Shown here piece by piece: positions 1-6,152 of a stretch of DNA of 11,305 bases. Numbering within the stretch: the stretch's first letter is position 1; every line of letters starts with the position of its first letter. Source of the stretch: Hyphomicrobiales bacterium (lineage in GTDB: Bacteria > Pseudomonadota > Alphaproteobacteria > Rhizobiales > JAKIUO01). The stretch spans positions 1 to 11,305 of the forward strand of contig JALXEI010000320.1 in assembly GCA_027069645.1 (NCBI GenBank), read 5' to 3'. The translations under genes and the position numbers were made by a program. The notes below the pieces were generated by a model, which saw nothing but the letters and a program-made list of their open reading frames with translations, ran no database searches and had not been told where the DNA came from.

Positions 1-356
1 TTCCCCATCTGAAGAACAACCATGCCGCTTTCATTGCTGGTGCTGACATGGACTTTCTCGTTGAAAATCTGGCGATTGTTTTCGTCGAGCAGGATCACAT
101 TGGTATGACCGGTGGATTTCCCGGTGAATATCAGCATGTTCTTGCTCTGAACGGTCACATCGGCGATCGACGGATTGCCGATGATCACTTCACTGACCGG
201 ACGGTTGAGCCTGATCACTCTGGCTTCATCCACAAGAACATTGATAGGTTTTGCGGAAGTGCTGGAGGAAAAGGCACCAAGCGAAATCACGGTAAACAGG
301 GCGGAGATGATGATTCTCTCCATGACAAATAACCGTTTGATGTTTTGAAAAGGCAT
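1..356 (-). CDS. Secreted pil_N-domain protein, pilus assembly related (partial, 3' end off window)
   Basis: The minus frame is open from an ATG at 356 to the window edge (118 codons), so the C-terminus is missing. A stop lies just upstream. The first residues include K7 and R8, then a hydrophobic stretch (about 14-28) and a likely signal peptidase site after T-S-A35, so the product should be exported. Residues ~38-105 resemble the pilus/secretin N-terminal domain (T2SS-T3SS pil_N): a segment with R52-P53-V54-S55-E56-V57, then G60-N61-P62-S63-I64-A65-D66, a T-G-K-S-T-G-T-N turn, and an L-L-D-E-N strand. The same pattern occurs in CpaC here (residues ~60-128: P-V-R-D-V-L-V-S-N-P). Known short proteins with this domain sit in alphaproteobacterial pilus loci. 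A role beside the secretin in the periplasm is inference. An in-frame ATG at 323 is an alternative start; neither has a strong ribosome site. The 356 start gives a better positively charged n-region. A full-length secretin starting here cannot be excluded. Confidence 0.75.
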   Translation of the reverse strand, partial: MPFQNIKRLFVMERIIISALFTVISLGAFSSSTSAKPINVLVDEARVIRLNRPVSEVIIGNPSIADVTVQSKNMLIFTGKSTGHTNVILLDENNRQIFNEKVHVSTSNESGMVVLQMG

Positions 357-480
357 ATTCAGGACTCACTATTCTGGCTACACTGCCGTTTATTAGAACC
401 GGTTATGGTGAAGGAAGGGTAAATGTCTGCGAGATAAATGCGATCGGGCAGGCAGGGGAAGGGGAGGCTGTATATATATA

Positions 481-495
481 CTGTCAGTGTGACAG
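481..495. promoter_or_regulatory. Perfect inverted repeat, candidate operator
   Basis: CTGTCA-GTG-TGACAG is a perfect 6-bp inverted repeat with a 3-bp centre. It directly abuts the alternating TA tract at 471-480. It lies about 200 bp upstream of the pilA start and 125 bp upstream of the divergent gene. There is no T-run, so it is not a terminator. The size suits a dimeric regulator; which one is unknown. Confidence 0.4.
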
Positions 496-640
496 GAAAA
501 TAGGCGAAGTTACAATAACTTAACTATGTGCAGCGGGTTTTTCAAAAAAGTTTTTGGTAACCACGCGAATTAACAGGATGGCAAGAACTTTTGCGTAGAT
601 TCGACATCAGTTCAGGCGGCAGGGTCGTTCTTTCGGGGAT

Positions 641-678
641 TGTCCGGATGTCTGGATCAAGTGCTGTGTAAATGTAAA
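641..678 (+). repeat. Short tandem direct repeats just upstream of pilA
   Basis: TGTCCGGA (641-648) is followed at once by TGTCTGGA (649-656), one mismatch in eight. Ten bases later TGTAAA occurs twice in tandem (667-672 and 673-678). They lie 20-57 bases before the pilA ATG, where the promoter or leader should be. Direct repeats at such spacing are typical of response-regulator sites, but that role is inference. Confidence 0.35.
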
Positions 679-697
679 TACGTAGGAGTATTATAAT

Positions 698-874
698 ATG
701 ACCAAGTTTGTAGCTCGCTTTGCCAACGACGAATCCGGTGCAACTGCTATCGAATATGGCCTGATTGCTTCGGGCATCGCCGTTGCCATCATCGTTGCTG
801 TGAACACCATCGGTTCCAGTCTGGACACGATGTACACAAACATCAACGCCAAAATCGACACAACTGTTGACTAA
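698..874 (+). CDS. pilA: Flp/PilA-type major prepilin
   Basis: A 58-residue Flp family prepilin, the structural subunit of the Tad pilus. The leader is short and positively charged (K3, R7), ending E12-S13-G14. The expected cleavage is after G14, before A15-T-A-I-E19-Y20, giving the family hallmark Glu at +5 and Tyr at +6 of the mature protein. A hydrophobic helix (~21-40: L-I-A-S-G-I-A-V-A-I-I-V-A-V) follows, then a short polar tail. The mature chain is 44 residues, normal for Flp pilins. The ATG has a good ribosome site, AGGAG at 684-688 with a 9-base gap. CpaA, encoded 1.5 kb downstream, is the likely processing peptidase. A strong terminator follows 40 bases after the stop, so the gene is probably mostly transcribed alone at high level, as expected for a major subunit. 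Confidence 0.96.
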   Translation: MTKFVARFANDESGATAIEYGLIASGIAVAIIVAVNTIGSSLDTMYTNINAKIDTTVD

Positions 875-914
875 GGTGTTTATCGTTACGCTTTATGCGT
901 GATGATGAAAAGAG

Positions 915-943
915 CCGCCCATCGAAAGATGGGCGGTTTTTTT
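915..943 (+). terminator. Rho-independent terminator of pilA
   Basis: A 9-bp perfect stem CCGCCCATC / GATGGGCGG is closed by a GAAA tetraloop (924-927), a stable GNRA loop, and followed by seven T (937-943). It lies 40 bases after the pilA stop and separates pilA from the PAP2 gene. Confidence 0.93.
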
Positions 944-1080
944 GATTTGGCAAATGAAAGAACCCGTTGTTTCATTAGTCAAATATCAATCAGCGCCTGC
1001 TATTGTGACCGGCAATGTAAAGCGTGAGCCGGTGTGAAAGCTCCGGTGTTCATGTTGTCGAGTATCAGGAAGGAAGTCCT

Positions 1081-2226
1081 ATGCGTGTACGCGATGTTGT
1101 CATCCCTTCGGGCCTGATGGAAGAGTTTTTCCCGAAGGCCCGCACCTTTATGGTGCAGCTGGCGCACAGTTTTATGGCGCATGGCGTGTTTTTTCTACTT
1201 GTCGCCGCCTATCTGCTTGGTCTGAAGATCGTGGTTGATCTGGCTGGTATGCATATTGAAACGGGTCCGTTTTGGATGCTGCGTTCTTTCATCGGTTTTA
1301 TTGTTCCCACCACTCTTTTAAGCATTGTTATCATGCGGTTCCTGAATATGGTGGTTTATGTGCGTCCCGAGGGCAGCCCGACCCTGTATCTGCTGCGTGA
1401 TATATGGAAGTTTCTCGGTACGCCGGCGAGGCTGCTGAACGCCATTCCAATGATTTTTGTGCTGATTTATTTTGTTTTGTGTTTTTCGACCATCAAGGAT
1501 GCGGTCCCGATGGTTCATCCCTTTGCATGGGACACGACCCTGATGGAACTTGACAGGACAGTGCATTTCGGAATGGATCCCTGGCGGATCTTGCACCCGT
1601 TGCTGGGCTATGCACCTGTTACCTTTCTGCTCAATATTGTTTACAATTTCTGGTTTGTGATGATCTGGATGGCCTGGGTGTGGATGGCCTTTGCCAAACA
1701 GCAAAGTGCGTTGCGGCTGCAATATCTCATTGCCTATTTTATCAGCTGGTCGATTGGCGGTTCACTGCTGGCCATCGTTTTTTCTTCTGCCGGTCCGGTC
1801 TATTACGGGAAACTGGTAGAGGGGGTCAATCCCTACGCGCCGCTGATGAGCTATCTGCATGCGACGAGCGAAATTGTTCCCCTGTGGGCCGTGGATACAC
1901 AGGAAATGTTGTGGCAGGCCTATCTTAACAATGGCGAGGGTCTGGTTTCGGGCATTTCGGCGATGCCGAGCATGCATAATACAGCCGCTTTCATGATTGC
2001 TCTGCTGGGATGGCGGATTAATCGCAAGGCCGGGATTGCCGGCAGCCTGTTTGCCTTCGCCATCTTCCTTGGCTCCATCCATCTGGGCTGGCACTATGCC
2101 GTTGATGCCTATTTCGGATTTGCCATTGCGGCCCTGAGCTGGTGGGTGTCGGGACGCTTTGTGCGCTGGTATCTCGAACTCGAATTTGTCAAAAAGCACA
2201 CCGAACAGCTTGAAGCAATGGGATAA
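1081..2226 (+). CDS. PAP2-family (Aur1/Ipt1-like) membrane phosphatase/phosphotransferase
   Basis: A 381-residue polytopic membrane protein with many hydrophobic segments (for example ~33-52, 68-92, 120-137, 180-204, 212-236, 302-310, 320-335, 343-357). The C-terminal half carries PAP2 motifs: S293-A-M-P-S297-M-H299, then L335-G-W-H338-Y-A-V-D342 in the next helix. H299, H338 and D342 are the expected catalytic residues. The Arg usual before the LGxH motif is replaced (G331-S332). The spacing and the motif D158-R-T...D166-P-W suggest the PAP2_3 (inositolphosphotransferase Aur1/Ipt1-like) subgroup, which acts on lipid phosphates or transfers phospho-head groups at the membrane. The substrate cannot be told from sequence. 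The ATG at 1081 is chosen because AGGAAGGAAG (1067-1076) precedes it; an upstream in-frame GTG at 1024 lacks such a site. It lies between pilA and cpaA, an unusual partner for a Tad locus, and no pilus role is established here. Confidence 0.85.
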   Translation: MRVRDVVIPSGLMEEFFPKARTFMVQLAHSFMAHGVFFLLVAAYLLGLKIVVDLAGMHIETGPFWMLRSFIGFIVPTTLLSIVIMRFLNMVVYVRPEGSPTLYLLRDIWKFLGTPARLLNAIPMIFVLIYFVLCFSTIKDAVPMVHPFAWDTTLMELDRTVHFGMDPWRILHPLLGYAPVTFLLNIVYNFWFVMIWMAWVWMAFAKQQSALRLQYLIAYFISWSIGGSLLAIVFSSAGPVYYGKLVEGVNPYAPLMSYLHATSEIVPLWAVDTQEMLWQAYLNNGEGLVSGISAMPSMHNTAAFMIALLGWRINRKAGIAGSLFAFAIFLGSIHLGWHYAVDAYFGFAIAALSWWVSGRFVRWYLELEFVKKHTEQLEAMG

Positions 2227-2282
2227 AGCCGCAACGGCCAATGAGTGAGCTTTAACGGTTTTACGGTCGATTTACCGGCCTG

Positions 2283-2291
2283 TGCTAACAT
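2283..2291 (+). promoter_or_regulatory. Possible extended -10 promoter element upstream of cpaA
   Basis: TGCTAACAT in the 104-bp gap before cpaA resembles an extended -10 (TGn plus TAACAT). No good -35 is seen at 17 bp. Weak; cpaA may instead be read through from the PAP2 gene, as no terminator separates them. Confidence 0.2.
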
Positions 2292-2330
2292 GCAAGACAC
2301 ACAACCCATGAATATCAAAGGTATCTGAAT

Positions 2331-2834
2331 ATGCTTGAACTGCTGGTCCTGACCATTTTTCCGCTTGCCATGCTATTGTCGGCGAGCATGGATATCCTGA
2401 CCATGACAATTCCCAACAAAATCTCTCTGGCACTGATTGCCGGTTTTATTGTGCTGGCGCCGTTCGCCGGACTGACATGGAGTGATTTTGCCATGCATAT
2501 CGGCGTGGCCCTGGTGCTGCTGGTTATCGGCATGGGCATGTTCGCAATGGGCTGGATTGGCGGCGGTGACGCCAAACTGTTTGCGGCCACCGGCCTGTGG
2601 CTTGGCTATTCGACCCAGCTTCTCGACTATGCTCTTTATGCAAGCTTGCTAGGTGGTGTTTTGACCATTGCAATCCTGAAACTGCGGTCCATGCCGGCGC
2701 TTCCGTCTTTCCTGTCATATAACTGGCTGATGCGTCTACACGATCCGAGGGAAGGTGTGCCCTATGGTGTCGCGCTGGCGATCTCGGGACTGATGATCTA
2801 TCCCCATACCATCTGGGTAACCGGTATTTTGTAG
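2331..2834 (+). CDS. cpaA: Prepilin peptidase CpaA/TadV (A24 family)
   Basis: A 167-residue inner-membrane aspartic protease of family A24 in its short, methylase-less form, usual for Tad loci. It cleaves the leader from Flp prepilin at the G/XXXXEY site. Both catalytic aspartates are visible: D21 in the first helix-loop (M-D21-I-L-T-M-T-I-P28-N29, the family D...IPN motif) and D80 in the G-G-G-D80-A-K motif of GxGD peptidases. Hydrophobic segments lie near 4-20, 34-50, 56-75, 95-115 and 143-160. The ATG at 2331 has AAAGG at 2317-2321. The gene follows the PAP2 gene by 104 bases with no terminator between them, so the two may be co-transcribed. A strong terminator follows, which separates it from cpaB and the rest of the pilus genes. 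Confidence 0.95.
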   Translation: MLELLVLTIFPLAMLLSASMDILTMTIPNKISLALIAGFIVLAPFAGLTWSDFAMHIGVALVLLVIGMGMFAMGWIGGGDAKLFAATGLWLGYSTQLLDYALYASLLGGVLTIAILKLRSMPALPSFLSYNWLMRLHDPREGVPYGVALAISGLMIYPHTIWVTGIL

Positions 2835-2857
2835 GCAAAAAAGTTTTTGTTGACATG

Positions 2858-2884
2858 AAACCCCGCATTTTTGCGGGGTTTTTT
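2858..2884 (+). terminator. Rho-independent terminator of cpaA
   Basis: A 10-bp perfect stem AAACCCCGCA / TGCGGGGTTT with a TTTT loop (2868-2871) continues into T to 2884. It begins 23 bases after the cpaA stop, so cpaB downstream needs its own promoter or readthrough. Confidence 0.92.
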
Positions 2885-2923
2885 CGTGGGGCCAGGGTAA
2901 TTTTTCCGAAAATGATACGGCAG

Positions 2924-2938
2924 TTAACACTCCATTGA
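2924..2938 (+). promoter_or_regulatory. CtrA-like site upstream of cpaB (tentative)
   Basis: TTAA-CACTCCA-TTGA matches the alphaproteobacterial CtrA consensus TTAA-N7-TTAA at seven of eight fixed bases. It lies between the cpaA terminator and the cpaB start, 66 bases before the ATG. CtrA controls pilus genes in Caulobacter. No clear -10 follows, so this is a candidate only. Confidence 0.3.
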
Positions 2939-3003
2939 CCATGTTGCGCGACACTGGCCCCAACTCTATGTGGCAACCGTTTGTGTCAAAGGACCTGTAT
3001 CAA

Positions 3004-3783
3004 ATGAATCGCGGAAGAATAATTGTACTGGCTATGGCCGTCGCATGCGCCGGGCTGGCCATGTTGCTGATGAAGAATATGGTCAAAAGCCCCCGGACCA
3101 AAATAGTCAAACAGGAAGTTTCGGAAATCCAGGTTCTGGTGGCCAAAACCGATATTGGTCTTGGCGGCCGAATCAAATCAAGGGATTTGAAATGGCAGCC
3201 CTGGCCCGGTTCCGCAGCGCGGGGTTATATCACCAAAAGACGTCATCCGCGCGCGATAAAGGAATTTACCGGTTCCGTGGCCCGCTTTGCCATCGGGGCA
3301 GGGGACCCGATTCGGGCCAACAAGCTGATCAAGGCGGAAAAGGGCGGGGTTATGGCCGCGATCCTGCCCGCAGGAACAAGGGCTCTCTCGATCGAGATCA
3401 GCAATGCCGCCGGTGTCAGTGGTCTGATTTTGCCCAATGACCGGGTCGATGTGATTCTGACAAGCAAATCCGGCAAGGGATCTGATCGTCAGTCCACCAG
3501 CGAGACCCTGTTGCACAATGTTCGCGTGCTGGCCATCGGTACATCTTTCGAAACAAGGAACGGCCAGAAGTCGATCAAGGGCAAGACAGCGACGCTGGCC
3601 CTTTCGCCAACGCAGGTGGAAGTTGTGACCCAGGCCCGTTCGCGCGGGAAGCTGTGGCTGTCCCTGCGCTCTCTCGCCGATGCTTCAAGGAAGGACGGCG
3701 ATACGAAGAAACGCCGTGTGAGTTCATCCAGCGTCAGGATGCTGAAATTTGGTGTTGCGTCAGAAGCGTATGGTGTCGACTAG
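3004..3783 (+). CDS. cpaB: Flp pilus assembly protein CpaB (RcpC), SAF domain
   Basis: A 259-residue protein with an N-terminal membrane anchor or signal (~6-24, after R3 and R5) and a periplasmic body. Residues ~42-108 form a SAF/AFP-like domain (I-Q-V-L-V-A-K-T-D-I ... S-R-D-L-K-W ... G-A-G-D-P-I-R), followed by the conserved RcpC core: L-P-A-G-T-R-A-L-S-I-E-I, then G-L-I-L-P-N-D-R-V-D-V-I-L and later T-A-T-L-A-L-S-P-T-Q-V-E-V-V. In Tad systems RcpC/CpaB acts in the periplasm with the secretin RcpA/CpaC. The ATG at 3004 has AAAGGA at 2988-2993. The frame is open upstream to 2935 but without a comparable ribosome site and with no hydrophobic residues, so the longer form is rejected. The gene is first after the cpaA terminator and begins the long pilus unit. 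The C-terminal tail (~230-259) is rich in K, R and S. Length is normal for the family. Confidence 0.93.
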   Translation: MNRGRIIVLAMAVACAGLAMLLMKNMVKSPRTKIVKQEVSEIQVLVAKTDIGLGGRIKSRDLKWQPWPGSAARGYITKRRHPRAIKEFTGSVARFAIGAGDPIRANKLIKAEKGGVMAAILPAGTRALSIEISNAAGVSGLILPNDRVDVILTSKSGKGSDRQSTSETLLHNVRVLAIGTSFETRNGQKSIKGKTATLALSPTQVEVVTQARSRGKLWLSLRSLADASRKDGDTKKRRVSSSSVRMLKFGVASEAYGVD

Positions 3784-3858
3784 GCGCTTGTCTGCTGCGG
3801 CAGGCAACAGCCGGAACGATACCGGGTTATCTGTTTATTATTCAAGAAGGTTAGTGTG

Positions 3859-5352
3859 ATGATGAAGATCAATAAAGGACTGGCGACTCCCATATCGCTG
3901 ATCGCTGCCGGGCTGCTCGCCATGTCCGCATTTGTGATGCAGGGCGGGGGACAATTGCAGGCCGCTGAAGCGAAGAGCAGCAATCACCGCTCGTTTTTGC
4001 GAATTAGCTCGCTGGACGCGCGAAAGGGGCCGAAATTTGTCAAGATCGGTCTTGGCAAGTCAATGGTTCTCGAACTGCCGACGCCTGTGCGCGATGTGCT
4101 GGTATCCAATCCCAAACTGATGGATGCCGTTGTTCACACATCCAACCGGATATATCTGATCGGCCTTAAAATCGGTCAGGCCAATGCCTTCTTCTTTGAT
4201 CGCAACGGCAAGCAGATTTTGACGCTGGAAGTGAGTGTTGAACAGGATATGGCCCCGGTCATGAAGCTTTTGAAGCGCCTTATACCGGGAAGCAATATCA
4301 GGCTGGAAAGCGTCAACAACAATGTGGTGATGACCGGATCGGTTCGTACACCGGCGGACTCCAATCGTGCCTCGGATATCGTTGGTCGTTTCATCGCCAA
4401 GGACGGGGCCGAAAAGGAAGGCGCGACGCGTGTTGTCAACATGCTGGCGGTCGAGGCGCGCGAGCAGGTTATGCTCAAGGTTCAGGTCGTCGAGATGAAC
4501 CGCGAGATCATCAAGCAGCTCGGGGTTAATCTGAGTGCCGTCGCCAAAGCCGGCAATACGACATTCAGCCTTTTGAGCAATACACCCTTCTCGGCGCTGG
4601 GCAAGGATGTCATTGCCGGCGGTTTTCTGCCTGACGGTGCCTATTCGGCAAATGGTCTGGGCGTGAGATCGACATCGGGGAATCTGCAAACCAGTTCAAT
4701 CCTCAAGGCGATGGAACGCAATGGTATGACCCGCACGCTGGCCGAACCCAATCTGACGGCCATATCGGGGGAGACGGCCAAATTCCATGTTGGCGGCGAG
4801 TTCCCGATCCCGGTTGCAACGGATAACAACACCATATCGGTTGAGTGGAAAAAATTTGGTGTGCTGGTGAACTTTACGCCGGTTGTCCTTTCAGAAGGTC
4901 GAATTTCCCTGCAAATCAAGTCGGAGGTCAGCGAGATTTCCCAGGAAGGGGCCATTCAGATTGGGGGTATTACGCTGCCGGCCATTGCTGTCAGAAATGC
5001 GGAATCAACGGTTGAAATGCCAAGTGGCGGTTCGCTGATGATGGCAGGTCTCATTTCCGAGAAAACGCGTCAGGCGGTAAACGGTCTGCCGGGCCTCAAG
5101 AATCTGCCGGTACTCGGAACGCTGTTCCGCTCGCGTGACTATGTCAAGCAGGAGACGGAACTCGTGATCCTTGTCTCTCCTTATATCGTCAAGCCTGTTT
5201 CAAATCGCAAGCTGGTGACACCCGATGTCGGTTATGCGGAAGCGAGTGACGGCAAGGCCAATCTGCTGGGCCATTTCAACAGGGTTTACGGGCGGCGTGG
5301 TCGTCTGCCGCGCGGCCGACAGCATGGCGACTATGGCTTTATTGTCGAATAA
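3859..5352 (+). CDS. cpaC: Tad pilus outer-membrane secretin CpaC (RcpA)
   Basis: A 497-residue secretin that forms the outer-membrane channel for the pilus. A signal peptide occupies ~1-38 (hydrophobic 11-28, A-A-E-A around 35-38). Residues ~57-128 are the pil_N domain (V-L-V-S-N-P at 81-85), ~131-198 a BON-like domain (V-V-M-T-G-S-V), and ~203-446 the secretin domain, including the family signature G-G-E-F-P-I-P-V-A (312-320) and the end L-P-V-L-G-T-L-F-R-S, then E-L-V-I-L-V-S-P-Y-I-V. A basic tail rich in R and G follows (~473-491). The ATG at 3859 is preceded by AGAAGG (3845-3850) at 8 bases; a GTG at 3856 and an ATG at 3862 are in frame and also possible. It lies 75 bases after cpaB, the largest gap in the front half of this unit, and 25 bases before cpaD. 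Its pil_N domain resembles the separate protein at 1-356. Confidence 0.96.
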   Translation: MMKINKGLATPISLIAAGLLAMSAFVMQGGGQLQAAEAKSSNHRSFLRISSLDARKGPKFVKIGLGKSMVLELPTPVRDVLVSNPKLMDAVVHTSNRIYLIGLKIGQANAFFFDRNGKQILTLEVSVEQDMAPVMKLLKRLIPGSNIRLESVNNNVVMTGSVRTPADSNRASDIVGRFIAKDGAEKEGATRVVNMLAVEAREQVMLKVQVVEMNREIIKQLGVNLSAVAKAGNTTFSLLSNTPFSALGKDVIAGGFLPDGAYSANGLGVRSTSGNLQTSSILKAMERNGMTRTLAEPNLTAISGETAKFHVGGEFPIPVATDNNTISVEWKKFGVLVNFTPVVLSEGRISLQIKSEVSEISQEGAIQIGGITLPAIAVRNAESTVEMPSGGSLMMAGLISEKTRQAVNGLPGLKNLPVLGTLFRSRDYVKQETELVILVSPYIVKPVSNRKLVTPDVGYAEASDGKANLLGHFNRVYGRRGRLPRGRQHGDYGFIVE

Positions 5353-5363
5353 CACCAGGGAAC

Positions 5364-5369
5364 AAGGAG
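5364..5369 (+). promoter_or_regulatory. Ribosome binding site deciding the cpaD start
   Basis: AAGGAG lies 8 bases before the ATG at 5378. It is the strongest ribosome site near cpaD and favours 5378 over the ATG at 5441, although the latter would give a lipoprotein signal of normal length. Confidence 0.7.
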
Positions 5370-5377
5370 TAAATATA

Positions 5378-6151
5378 ATGTCTATTGTGCAGCCCCCGGC
5401 GTTATCGGGCAATGAGCGAGCAGCGAGCAAGAGAGTTCTTATGAGCAAAAAAAACATGATGATCAGGATTGTCGCCGGATGTGTTCTGGTGACCGGACTG
5501 GTCGGGTGTGAAACCCGACAGGATCGCGCCGTCAAGCTGGGGCGGATGATTGTGACCAATGCCAAGGGCAATCATCCGATCAGGGTTTCGAAGCAGATGA
5601 TCCGCATGAAAATACCGGTTCGTCGTGGTGATTACGGTCTGAATTCCGAAAAGAAAATGGAACTGGGGAATTTTGTGGAGCAATATCGCCGCGAGGGCGA
5701 GGGGAAACTGATCCTTTCGGCGCCTGCCGGGCAACCCAATGAAGTGGCCGCCTTCAATGTTCTCAATGATATCAGGGACAGCATGAAAAGCCACGGTATC
5801 GTGCGCCAGATGGTCCGTTTGCGCCCCTATTCGCCCAAGGGTGACCCCGAGGCACCGATTATCATCTCCTATCTCGGATACAAGGCGGAGGGGCCCAAAT
5901 GTGGACCGCTGACAAGGGATGTTGGTGGCGAATATGCCAATCGACCCGGTGAGCAACTGGCTTGCGCCAACCAGGCCAATTTTGCGGCAATGGTGGCCAA
6001 TCCCAGGGACCTTGTCGAACCACGTGATGAATCTCCTCGTTCGGGTGAACGCCGTGACCAGCTCTGGGATAAATATGTCAAGGGCGACAGCACGGAAACG
6101 AAGAAATCCAAGGATCAGAAGACAACTCTGAGCAGCGCGGTAGGAAACTAA
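5378..6151 (+). CDS. cpaD: Tad pilus assembly lipoprotein CpaD
   Basis: CpaD family, an outer-membrane lipoprotein expected to assist the secretin CpaC. A lipobox L41-V-G-C44 ends a hydrophobic segment (31-43), so C44 should be lipidated. The C-terminal half has the family pattern of a Cys pair (C175 in K-C-G-P-L, C196 in L-A-C-A-N-Q-A-N-F-A-A-M-V) and the P-R-D-L-V-E-P-R segment. Residues ~60-160 hold the less conserved body with R-P-Y-S-P-K near the end. The start at 5378 follows AAGGAG and gives 257 residues but an unusually long n-region. An ATG at 5441 (236 residues, M-S-K-K-N-M-M-I-R) gives a normal lipoprotein signal but has only a weak site. The stop lies one base before the cpaE start, so the two are translated in close succession. 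The tail is lysine-rich. Confidence 0.92.
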   Translation: MSIVQPPALSGNERAASKRVLMSKKNMMIRIVAGCVLVTGLVGCETRQDRAVKLGRMIVTNAKGNHPIRVSKQMIRMKIPVRRGDYGLNSEKKMELGNFVEQYRREGEGKLILSAPAGQPNEVAAFNVLNDIRDSMKSHGIVRQMVRLRPYSPKGDPEAPIIISYLGYKAEGPKCGPLTRDVGGEYANRPGEQLACANQANFAAMVANPRDLVEPRDESPRSGERRDQLWDKYVKGDSTETKKSKDQKTTLSSAVGN

Positions 6152-6152
6152 C

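Larger units (their letters stand above)
357..697. promoter_or_regulatory. Divergent intergenic regulatory region upstream of pilA
   Basis: This 341-bp spacer between two divergent genes has no credible ORF. It holds, in order: a (TA)5 tract inside a 12-bp palindrome (470-481), a perfect 6-3-6 inverted repeat (481-495), a TTAAC element (520-524), A/T tracts (538-555) likely to bend DNA, a TTAAC element (570-574), an 8-bp imperfect tandem repeat (641-656), a 6-bp tandem TGTAAA (667-678) and the pilA ribosome site AGGAG (684-688). It should carry promoters in both directions, but I see no clean -35/-10 pair for either, so exact promoter positions are not called. Confidence 0.6.

Noticed and set aside
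48..332. Plus-strand 94-codon frame opposite the divergent gene
   Set aside because: It is the antisense shadow of the pil_N-domain gene: the minus frame has a signal peptide and a recognisable domain, while the plus frame has neither.
468..483. CTGTATATATATACTG looks like an E. coli LexA (SOS) box with one mismatch (CTG instead of CAG at the end)
   Set aside because: Alphaproteobacterial LexA recognises a GTTC-N7-GTTC direct repeat, not this palindrome. The match is mainly the TA run, and pilus genes are not expected SOS targets.
579..594. TGGCAAGAACTTTTGC resembles a sigma-54 promoter (-24 GG, -12 GC) upstream of pilA
   Set aside because: The GG and GC are separated by 11 bases rather than 10, and sigma-54 spacing is strict. 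It also lies about 100 bases from the start codon.
2850..2855. Consensus -35 TTGACA before cpaB
   Set aside because: The expected -10 position falls in the stem of the cpaA terminator (GC-rich), with no TATAAT-like sequence.
2935..3003. Longer N-terminus for cpaB from 2935
   Set aside because: It lacks a ribosome site and puts 23 polar residues before the membrane anchor; AAAGGA at 2988-2993 supports ATG 3004.
4060..4689. Long minus-strand frame within cpaC (209 codons)
   Set aside because: It is antisense to the secretin domains; the many long antisense frames across this locus mirror the strong codon bias of the real genes and show no domain or ribosome site.
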